Positions 55,836 through 64,000 of a stretch of DNA of 64,000 nt are shown here, piece after piece. Numbering within the stretch: the stretch's first letter is position 1; the number at the start of each line of letters is the position of its first letter. This DNA is from Nissolia schottii (Eukaryota; Streptophyta; Magnoliopsida; Fabales; Fabaceae): contig QANU01014530.1 of the NCBI GenBank assembly GCA_003254905.1, forward strand, positions 114,673-178,672, given 5' to 3'. The notes under the pieces were generated by a model. That model worked only from the letters and a program-made list of their open reading frames with translations. It searched no databases and was not told where the DNA came from. A program made the translations under genes and the position numbers.

Positions 55836-56224
55836 CCTTTACTTCCTCCTTTTTCTTCTATCCATCATTTACCTTCCGTGTCATTAACCTCTTCGAACCA
55901 ATCCACCATTGGATGACTGACTCGTTAACCAATCCAAACTTGTAAGGACGGGCGAGGTAACACATCAACCAGTCCACTTGTGTACTGGTGAGGGGCTTGT
56001 CTATAAGACTTTGCCAAGAGAGGGCTTTCCTAGTAAATAACTATATACGTATTTCCCTAAGTTCCATTATGCTTTCTTGAACATTAAGTCATTGACCTCT
56101 AGTGTTCTAGGGTTGTCCTAACTCCTAGGTGACATCCCATCCTCATGATGCATGCTCAAATACATAAGAATGGCTTAACCATAGTCATTGGATAACTTAA
56201 AAACACTAAACTCCCAACTCTGCC

Positions 56225-56460
56225 AGGTTTCATTCGAATACTTGTTGTGGTATTCGAATGAAATCCCTCGGTGTCCTTTCATTCGATTTGAATAGGCTTT
56301 CATTCGACTGAAATCCCTCGGCACCTGTTCATTCGAATACGAGGGGATTCATTCGATTGAAATCCCTAAAATTCGCCTTCATTCGACTGTGGTGGAATTC
56401 ATTCGAAGGAAAGCTCGATTGGGCTTTCATTCGACTGAATTCCTGGCGTATTCGAATGCA
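56225..56460 (-). repeat. A4 TTCGAA palindrome array
   Basis: Units CATTCGAATAC, TTCATTCGACTGAA and TTCATTCGATTGAA at about 30-bp spacing. Confidence 0.85.
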
Positions 56461-57429
56461 GACTACAAAAATTGCCTCCCGCGACTCCAGTTCTCATTTT
56501 TCCATTGTTTCTAGGGTTCCAAGTAGTACAGTTATGCGTTTCATTTTGCAATAATTTCCAAAACCCTTTTTACATTATTTCCCCCTAAAATGCTACTTAA
56601 CAGTTCTATGGTCAAATATACAGATAGGCACATATACAGTTAAAAACTAAACCACATAGACAGTGGGCTTAGGATTACCCACCTCCAATCGGGATTCCGA
56701 TTCGGTGACTCTGAAGGGGAGATTGTCCTCTTCACGATGGTGTGCTCCAGCTAATTTTCGGAGACTCCGGCACGAGCTCTAGATGTGTCGGAACGAAACC
56801 CTCGGTTGCCCACTGAATGTAACTTCTGAGAAGTTACGAGGTTATAAATAACTGTGCACAGTGAAAAGTTATTTTCCTTTTCTTTTTATTCTTCTTTTCT
56901 TTCTTTAACGTTTTGCTGAAGCTCTGCTTCAGCTTCTTATTTATTATTATTATTATATTATTATTTATTTATTTATTACTTACTTATTACTTAGCTTCCC
57001 TGAGAAGCTTCCTTTTCCAGTCCCGCTCCGTTTTCGTTCGAACGCATTTTGCTCGAAAAGTCTTACTCCCGGTTGCCCTAAAAATATTCTGGACATACCG
57101 TTACAACCCATTTATTTTTCCCTTCGGTCCAGAACAATTTCCTCGGGGACCATGGACTCTTTCACCGAGCCAAAAAATTCTACGGACGTTTTACAGTATC
57201 CGGGAAATTTCCATTCGAGTCAAAACTCGTCCGGCGGCTCCCGAAAATTATGAGACAGCTAAACCTAGTCCGTTTCTCCAATTTTTCAGGGCTTCAGAGA
57301 TTTAACTCGACTCCCCTCGCTTCCTCGACGTTTTCCGGCCGTTCTCGGCTATCAACGGATAATTTTCCAGCTCGTAGAAACACGGGATGTTACATAGAGG
57401 ATGGATAGAAGAAAAAGGAGGAAGTAGAG

Positions 57430-57590
57430 GAAAAAGCGCTAACCCGGCAAGCCAGTATGCGTATGGAGATAGAGAGCTAGCCCAGCAAGCCAATATGCCT
57501 ATAGAAAAGATGCACGGACCCGGCGACCCGGTATGTGCTAGAGCGGAGAAGTAGGACGCTAACCCGGCAAGCCGGTACGCGTAAGAGACC
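57430..57590 (+). repeat. A3 minisatellite
   Basis: Four units of CTAACCCGGCAAGCCAGTAT type, homologous to A2 17395-17550. Confidence 0.85.
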
Positions 57591-57961
57591 CCCAATGCCC
57601 CCATGCACTATTTAGCTATGTATTTATAATTGATTGAATGTTTGAATGTGCATTACTATTCATTTATGGCTATTTGTGTAACATGTACCATCAAGGGAAC
57701 GACCCGAGACGAGTAGCTTAATTACAATCGAAAGATAGGAGTCATAAGCACGCAGCCATAGTAAGAAAGACTAGTTCCTATTCACCTAGCTAATTTAGAT
57801 AAAGCTGTTTAGGGTTTTAGCAAAAGACAATAATCAGTAGGGTTTTAGTATGCATGATCACTTAGAAATCCCCTGAGCGGCCTGGAGGATACTCGCGTTA
57901 ATGAACCATTAGCAGCCACAGGAGACTCACTGAGGACCTATAGTTCTCACCCCACTCGATT

Positions 57962-58257
57962 ATGGATCCAGCTTGCAGCCATGACTTTGCCACCGGCCAA
58001 GGATGTTTGGCTATTCACGCGCACACGGATGCGCAACTACTGTACTGATACTCTCTTGGAGACGAGCACTTTCGCGCCCCCACGCTTACCAGACGAGCCT
58101 GACTACTCTCCCAGGCAAAGGCTTGGAACTCCAGGTACATCACCGCTTAACCCTATCTGGGTGGACGAGCGTCCAGGGAGCAGTAGCAGGGATCCGATTC
58201 GCCTCAAAGGCGATGAGGAGATGCCCCCTTCGGAGCCAGAGCAGACCTACACCAGCC
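57962..58257 (+). pseudogene. LTR-borne ORF of A3, frameshifted and cut by D2
   Basis: ATGGATCCAGC at 57962 matches A4. After 28 codons an extra base near 58036-58044 gives a TGA (58046-58048). The next frame then continues the homologous protein (TLLETSTFAPPRLPDEP, SPLNPIWVDERPGSSSRD, DEEMPPSEPEQT) until D2 begins. Confidence 0.6.
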
Positions 58258-58774
58258 TGATAAGTGCCCAATTGACACAATTTTGACATATCAAAATGGC
58301 ACTTATCTACAAACTTTTTAAAAGAATTATCTAATGAATTCCCCTTATTTTGTAGGTTTCTAATATATTTTGGTAGATGGATGCAAGCGTAATTTATGAA
58401 GAATAATCCCATGAAGAATGGAAGAAAAGGGCAGAATAGGAAAAGAGCTTAAAAGAGAAGATTCTGGCGACAGGACCACTCAGCGATGCACACATAATCG
58501 CTCAGTGAAAAAGGGTTAATCGCTCAGCGGTACAGACCTTATCGCCCAGCGAAGGTACGTCGGCAAGCAACTTGCACCGGCGCATTTATTGCGCCAGCTG
58601 GATCCAGCCTGGCACCACCATCCACGTCAGCGGCGCCCTGCAAAAGCTACCGTGCATTTATTACTCCGCGTAAAAGTACAACCGCTCAGCGATTCAGCGC
58701 TGTCGTTCAGCGATAAAGAGCTAGCCGCTCAGCGATGCCATCAAAACTGCTGAGCGGTGGACCCTAAATCTGCC

Positions 58775-58782
58775 TATAAATA
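58775..58782 (+). promoter_or_regulatory. TATA box of D2 5' LTR
   Basis: CTGCCTATAAATAGAGGAGG, directly after the CGCTCAGCG motif cluster. This fixes the cluster as upstream promoter DNA in the Athila-like group. Confidence 0.8.
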
Positions 58783-59761
58783 GAGGAGGCCGTGCCCATT
58801 CGAAACCATTCATCCACCATCTCTTCTTCCCCCTCCATACACAATTCTTTACACATTTTGTTGTACTTTAAAGCTTAGTTTAGTTTAGGTTAGGTTAGGA
58901 ACAAAGACGAGGCTTGTGAAGGAGCCGGAGATCGAGGAAGCTTGGCGAAGCCATGGCCATGATAGCGTGAGCACGTGTCATGGTAAGTGCCCAAACGTTG
59001 CCTCCGAGATACTCTTGTAAGATGGATTCCTAATCCTCTTTGTGTTGGGATTTTGGTCATTATTGTAGTTTGCTTGTATCCATGTAACTATTGCATATGA
59101 ATCTATCCTTTTCTTATGATTTGCTTGAATGGTTTTACACTGAATGCTAGTCTTTGTTTAATGTTTTGATTCTTGATTTGGGATTTAGTTGTATGAACGA
59201 TAGTTATACTAATTAAATCATAACCAAGTTAAGATCAACATCATTATGCTTAACTAGATTCTAGGCTTGAACGTTGTGAACGAACAGTTACAATCATTAG
59301 AGTCGGAACTAAACCATTTCATCTAATCTGGTTGCCATAACTGGAATTAAGGTTAGTCGTTTTAACATCTGGATTAATGCTGGCTTACTTTGTTAAGCTT
59401 GGGTGCGAAAGTGACAGTTTAACAAAGGAAACCTGTGATCTTGTCATGTGCAAAAGTGATGACAAGTTAAGACTTGGTGGCGGGCAATCAATTGATAGTT
59501 CTATGTAATAAGTAACTGGATGCATGAAACTATGATGTGATTAAAATTCCCAACAAGCTCCGGAACTACCTCCGATTTGTTTCCTATTTACTTTTATGTT
59601 GTTTATTTACTTATTTAATTATTAAAACAATTATCAAATCCTTCACTCCATTGTTTAATTAAACGAACTCAAGAACGGTATTTTTGCAACTCTCTGTGAT
59701 TCGACTATACCCGACTATACTGCAATCGGATTCCTTTGGAATCTGAAAGCCGTAAAGTAGG

Positions 59762-59786
59762 ATATATATATATATATATATATATA
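59762..59786. repeat. (TA)n microsatellite in D2 LTR
   Basis: About twelve TA units. The corresponding place in D1 has only TATATATT. Confidence 0.9.
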
Positions 59787-59902
59787 AATTTAATTTGAAC
59801 GACAAAAGCGCAAATAAGCTTTCTACGAGCTTGGCATGGTTGTGACAAAACCTAAGCTGTGTCAAGATCTTAGAAGGTGGTTAAAAAGGCTTTCATCAAA
59901 TT

Positions 59903-59920
59903 TGGCGCCGTTGCCGGGGA
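59903..59920 (+). promoter_or_regulatory. primer binding site of D2 (tRNA-Asp type)
   Basis: TGGCGCCGTTGCCGGGGA just after the LTR. Confidence 0.9.
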
Positions 59921-60108
59921 GTTGCGTCAAAAATACATAGCTTGAGTTTTGTTTGATTAAACAATTGTGAATAGCTGTAAAATATTGTATAGTCTTTATT
60001 TTCGTTATTTTATGAACTATTTTGTTATTTTGTAAACTCTTGTTTTGATCTTATTTGGCTAGTGTGAACTTTTCTTAGCAATTGCGAGGTAAGACTTCAA
60101 AAGAACAA

Positions 60109-61503
60109 ATGTTGTTTGACCCTGAGATTGAAGCTACTTCAAGGAGAAATCGCAAAAAGAAAGAAACAACTTCATCATCAACTTCTTCAACCAGTCAAGA
60201 AGACACCATGGCCAACAATACTGGAACTGGAGACAACACTGGAGCTGGTACCAATACTGGAGCCAGTGACAATAGGGGATTTGTAAATTTTACCCCTAGA
60301 AACATTATAAGAATGAGCAGAGCTACTGGAGCTCAAAGACAACCTCAGATGCAACCTGATTTGGTTCAATTGTTATATCCTAACCCTTTTGCAGGTTTGG
60401 ATCATGAGGATCCATATGCTCATCTAACGAAATTCTATGAACTCTGTGGGACCGCGGGAATATCTGAGGCTGACGAAGAATCAATCTTTTTAAGGATGTT
60501 TCCCCTAACCTTGATTGGAAAAGCCAAGGAGTGGTTGCTGGATCAACCACAAAATATCTTATCAAATTGGGATCAGTTGGAGGAAAAGTTCTGTGCCAGG
60601 TACTTTTCTCAGTCTAAATTTATGGATTTAAAAACTGCGATTGCTACATTTGTGCAGGCTCCTGGAGAAAGTCTCTGTGAAGCCTGGGAACGATACAAAT
60701 CCATGCTGAGAAAGTGTCCGAATCCTGGGTTCGATGCAAGAACACAAATCCACATCTTCCGCAACGGACTTCAACAACAGCATAAACTAATGCTTGATGC
60801 TGCTGCCGGTGGACAGATAATGTCCAAAACTCCGGAGGAAGCTATCTCCATTATTGATTCCATGGCCTTGACAGACCAACAAGGCCAGTACAACAGAGGT
60901 CCTAGAAGAGGATGAGTGCTTGAGCTGGGAACCAACGATGCCATCCTTGCCCAACACAAGCAACTCAAACAACAGATAGACGAGGTGAAAAAGGCCTTAA
61001 GCGAATTGCCAAAGCAAATCAGAGAGGCCCGTGATGCAAAAAGGCAACAGGTATTTTTATGTGAAATTTGTAATGGCGATCACCCATTTAGTGTTTGTCA
61101 TTTCAGGGAAGAGGAGGTTCACTTCCTTGAAAACTAGCCACGACCACCCTATCAAAACAATTTCCAAAGGGGGCCGAATCAAAATTTCAATCAGCCATGG
61201 AGGCAAGAGGCCGGACCATCATTCAGAGCTCCGCAACAGCCGTACCAACCACCCCGCCCATATCAAAATCAACCTCCAATGCATTCAATTTCCAAAATAG
61301 AGGAAACGTTTAATCAATTTATGCAACAATCAATGATAAATCAAAAGAACAACGAAGCCTCTATTAGGAATTTGGAGACACAATTGGGACAATTGGCTAA
61401 TGATATGGCGGAGTTGAAGAAAAGAAGATTTACGGCTAACCTGGAGCTGAACCCTAAGGACTCTTGTCATGAGGGGAGGATTGATGATGAAGTAGGGAGC
61501 TAG
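60109..61503 (+). pseudogene. D2 gag (Athila-like), one nonsense codon and C-terminal frameshifts
   Basis: The likely start is ATG at 60109 (MLFDPEIEATSRRNRKKKE); a later in-frame ATG is at 60208. 268 codons follow, with GFVNFTPRNI, NPFAGLDHEDPYAHLTKFYE, FPLTLIGKAKEWLLDQP, LEEKFCARYFSQSKFMDLKT, GESLCEAWERY, HIFRNGLQQQHKLMLD and EEAISIIDSMALTDQQGQY. TGA at 60913-60915 interrupts where D5 has Gly-Met. The same frame then gives LELGTNDAILAQHKQLKQQ and the knuckle CEICNGDHPFSVC (C-x2-C-x3-H-x4-C), ending at 61137. The C-terminal KIEETFNQFMQQSMINQKNN...LGQLANDMAELKK segment (61279-61503) is in another frame. It is the best-preserved D gag here but is broken. Confidence 0.9.
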
Positions 61504-63500
61504 AAAGAAAAATGCGTCGGGCTAACGACGTTAAACTAAGCGCTGTCTGGGAGGCAACCCAGAGTTTTGTAAGTTTTTATTAATTAGTAGTTTATTAATT
61601 TTGAGGGTTAATTAATTTAAGGTGTTAAGATATTTTTAAGAAATATGGTGAAAAAGAAATAATAGGTTTTCTAAATCTTGCAATTAGATTTAAATTTTAA
61701 AAAATGCTAAATCTTTTTCAATTACGCTAAATTTGAAGCATTTTTTGATTTCTAAACCTAATGACAGATTTTAAACTTTTTAAGCAATTATTTGATACAG
61801 GTGCACATGAGTTAATTGGAAAAAGGATTCTTAAGAAATGAAAAGAAATTTTTAAATAGAATCTTTTATAAAAAGCACCTTAATATGCTTTATTTTGAAT
61901 CCATAAGTCATTGTGGGAAATTCTGTCCACAATGAGTGGGAAATTTTGTCCGCAGTGGTAGGAAATTCTGTCTACAAAAAGGATTCAAAATAAAGACATG
62001 ATGTCTCTAATGCTACTTGGAAGAAAGGAAGTTTTCTTTGATTGTTTTTGCAGGCCGAAGAACAACCAATGAAGATTCCTAACAACAACAAAGAGAGACA
62101 CACTTCTGGAGGACGAAGAGCATGATTCCCCAAGGAGGATGAGCCTCTATCTCCTCAAAGCAGTGAAGCAAGATGAAGTAGCTTAAACAAGACAAAAAGG
62201 AGGCTACACCGAGAAGGCTGCTTCAAGAAATTCACCATGAACAGGGAGCAATTTCTAATTTTTCTAGCACCTTATTTAATTAATTTCCTTACTTAGATTA
62301 TGTGCTTAAGACTTGTTTGTTTAAAAACAAAGTAGTAGTTTATTTTACTTGGTTTGATGCATGAACATAAATATATCACGGATTGAATTGTTTCGGTATC
62401 CATAATAGACCTTGTGAATACATGCATAGATACCATGAACATGTTAACATGCATCTACCTGCTTATTTGCATAAACATAACCTTGAAGATGTTTTGAAAT
62501 CAAGGAAATAAACCCTAGCCTTGTGAGGGAGTGAGCCATACACTAAGTGAAATAGAGAGAATCACCATTGTTTTTATGCAATTGAATTTGTTTTAGTCTC
62601 TAATTTTAATAATTGTATGGAAATAATAGGAAATGATCAAGGCATTTTGTTCTTTAGAATTTAAACCCACTTGGCCAAATAAAACCAACCTTTACTTAGG
62701 AATATCCTTTGCCACCCCATTTGAGCCTAACATTAGAAAATTTTTGTTCATTAATCCCCGAGCCATAAGTAGAAAAACAATTTTATCCCTTAATTCCTAA
62801 ATTAAGAGAGCATTCAAAATTGGATTATGAGCAAAAATCCAAAGTCAGGGGGAGATAAGCGAAAGCCAAAGTGGAAGAAACAAAAGATGAAAAGAACAGA
62901 AGCAAGCAAGAAGAAAACATTCTTTCCCAAAACAAAAAGAAGAAAAAGAAAAAAGGGATAGAGACAAAAGGAAATAAGAAGAAAAAGGGTTGAAAAAGAA
63001 AAACTGAAGAAAAAAGAAAAGAAGTGACAACAAAGAAGTTGGTTTTCAATGCTCTCTTAATTGGAAACTTTTGCATACCCAGAAAAACCAATTTTCTTTG
63101 TGCCGGGCCACGTTACAACCCTTTTAAAGTCCTTTTGTGATCCTTGCATGACCATACTATGCATTGAATGATGAGACAGGTAACAAATTTAAATTGTTGT
63201 GATTCAATGGTGACAACGAGCGAAAACACTCACCCTAAATTGGTCCACTGACCATTGTGTGCATAATGATAATTTCCTTGATGGAAAAGACATTGGATAG
63301 TGTGATTTGCTTATAGCATTCAAGTAATTGTGCATGTAACTTGTTCAGGTTATTCTATGATGATCATAAAGTCTCAAGCTTAAACTATTTGAAAGCTTTC
63401 AATTCATTGCATTAACCGATTGTTCATAAGCATTAATCTCTTGTAAAATAATTCTACTACCTCTTGTTTGAGGACAAACAAGGTCTTAAGTCAGGGGCAG
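61504..63500 (+). other. non-coding 3' internal region of D2
   Basis: Post-gag block at 61516-61562, GGGAAATTCTGNCCAC array at 61910-61979, purine tract 62870-63030, and a polypurine tract CAGGGGCAG (variant of CAGGGGGAG) before 63501. Homologous to D1 and D4. Confidence 0.8.
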
Positions 63501-63953
63501 TGATAAGTGCCCAATTGACACAATTTTGACATATCAAAATGGCACCTATCTGCAAACTTTTTAAAAGAATTATCTAATGAATTCACCTTATTTTTTAGGT
63601 TTCTAATATATTCTGGTAGATGGATGCAAGCGTAATTTATGAAGAATAATCCCATGAAGAATGGAAGAAAATGGCAGAATCGGAAAAGAGCTTAAAAGAG
63701 AAGATTCTGGCGACAGGACCGCTCAGCGATGCACACATAATCGCTCAGCGAAAAAGGGTTAATTGCTCAGCGGTACAGACCTTATCGCCCAGCTAAGGTA
63801 CGTCGGCAAGCAACTTGCACCGACACATTTATTGCGCCAGCTGGATCCAGCCTGGCGTCGCCATCCACGTCAGTGCCGCCCTGCAAAAGCTGCCGTGCAT
63901 TTATTACTCCGCGTAAAAGTATAACCGCTCAGCGATTCAGCGCCACCGCTCAG
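63501..63953 (+). repeat. 3' LTR of D2, first 453 bp
   Basis: Matches 58258-58710 closely, then stops after CCGCTCAG where D6 begins. Confidence 0.9.
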
Positions 63954-64000
63954 TGATGAAAGCCTTTTTAACCACTTTCTCGGATCTTGACACGGCTCAA
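63954..64000 (-). mobile_element. D6: start of another Athila-like LTR, opposite orientation, in the D2 3' LTR
   Basis: TGATGAAAGCCTTTTTAACC followed by ACTTTCTCGGATCTTGACAC, the same terminal sequence as D3 at 25494. Only 47 bp are in the window, so solo or complete cannot be decided. Confidence 0.8.

Larger units (their letters stand above)
54343..57394 (-). mobile_element. A4: solo long LTR inserted in A3 in opposite orientation
   Basis: Plus-strand ends TGCAACACCCTAGCTAG and CACGGGATGTTACA. Target duplication TAGAG at 54338-54342 and 57395-57399. Length 3052 bp, with all modules: palindrome, TTCGAA array (56225-56460), CCGG minisatellite (55688-55835) and a 161-codon ORF. Removing it restores A3 (GGAAGGTAGAGGATGGATAG, as in A2). 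Confidence 0.93.
52823..58257 (+). mobile_element. A3: long LTR (incomplete) in D5 gag, split by A4 and cut by D2
   Basis: Starts TGTAACATCCTGTGCTTC. Its own sequence is 52823-54342 and 57400-58257. A4 with target duplication TAGAG occupies the middle, and D2 cuts it at 58258. The first 700 bp match A4 and differ from A1/A2, so A3 and A4 form one subfamily. Its 3' end is outside the window. Confidence 0.87.
58258..59898 (+). repeat. 5' LTR of D2 (1641 bp)
   Basis: TGATAAGTGCCCAATTGACA to AAAGGCTTTCATCA. About nine CGCTCAGCGA/CTGAGCGG motifs (58480-58765) lead into TATAAATA at 58775-58782. A (TA)n run is at 59762-59786. Confidence 0.93.
58258..63953 (+). mobile_element. D2: Athila-like element with gag, in A3 (3' LTR incomplete)
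   Basis: 5' LTR 58258-59898, internal 59899-63500, 3' LTR from 63501 until interrupted at 63954. It has a tRNA-Asp primer site and gag but no pol. CAGCC (58253-58257) precedes it; the matching duplicate lies outside the window. Confidence 0.9.

Noticed and set aside
56913-57305. 130-codon frame with a membrane-like start (MLKLCFSFLFIIIIILL)
   Set aside because: Lies over an ATT/TTA microsatellite-like tract of A4, antisense to the LTR; the equivalent in A3 is not open.
63501-64000. Reading the right edge as a complete D2 3' LTR
   Set aside because: At 63954 the sequence changes to TGATGAAAGCC, the opposite terminal sequence of the D family, so another element begins there.

Overview
The window is repeat-rich plant nuclear DNA, from a eudicot and perhaps a legume (the legume guess is weak: only the CGCTCAGCG-type LTR repeats suggest it). 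One piece of a host gene is recognisable. Almost everything from about 6.15 kb to the right edge is LTR retrotransposons inserted into one another.

Regions. 1-2812: 3' part of a decayed Ty1/copia element. 2813-5016: host DUF789-family gene on the minus strand (exons 1 and 2), with the copia element beyond exon 2, apparently in the next intron. 5017-6147: its upstream/intergenic DNA. 6153-9025: solo LTR A1 (TSD TGGTT). 9633 to the right edge: a nested tower: B1 > B2 > D4 > D5 > A3 > D2 > D6. Side branches are A2 in B1 (with E in A2), C in D4 (with D3 in C), B3 in D5 (with D1 in B3), and A4 in A3. For A1, A2, A4, B3, C, D1, D3 and E, TG...CA ends plus 5-bp target-site duplications were read directly.

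Two element groups dominate. (1) A long-LTR group (A1-A4, B1-B3, C; about 2.9-3.8 kb LTRs starting TGTAAC). The only copy with an internal region, C, has an initiator-tRNA-Met primer site, a chromovirus-type gag and a Del/Tekay-like polypurine tract, but no pol. (2) An Athila-like group (D1-D6, E) with a primer site matching tRNA-Asp (TGGCGCCGTTGCCGGGGA), carrying gag only (D2, D4, D5) or no gag (D1). No intact pol gene exists in the window, so any recent movement would have needed enzymes from elsewhere.

Most notable signal: each long LTR where that position survives in the window (B1 stops short of it) has an open reading frame at the same place near its 3' end, starting in a shared context (TTCTCACCCC..CTTATGnTTCCAG). 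It reaches 161 codons in A4 and 170 in B3. In the B2/B3 pair a 20-codon block has 11 synonymous but only 2 amino-acid-changing codon differences, which looks like selection on a protein. The same LTRs share a box order (TATA, splice-donor-like motif, palindrome array, minisatellite, ORF) in which the repeat modules differ between families. The palindrome CCGCTnAGCGG occurs in both element groups.
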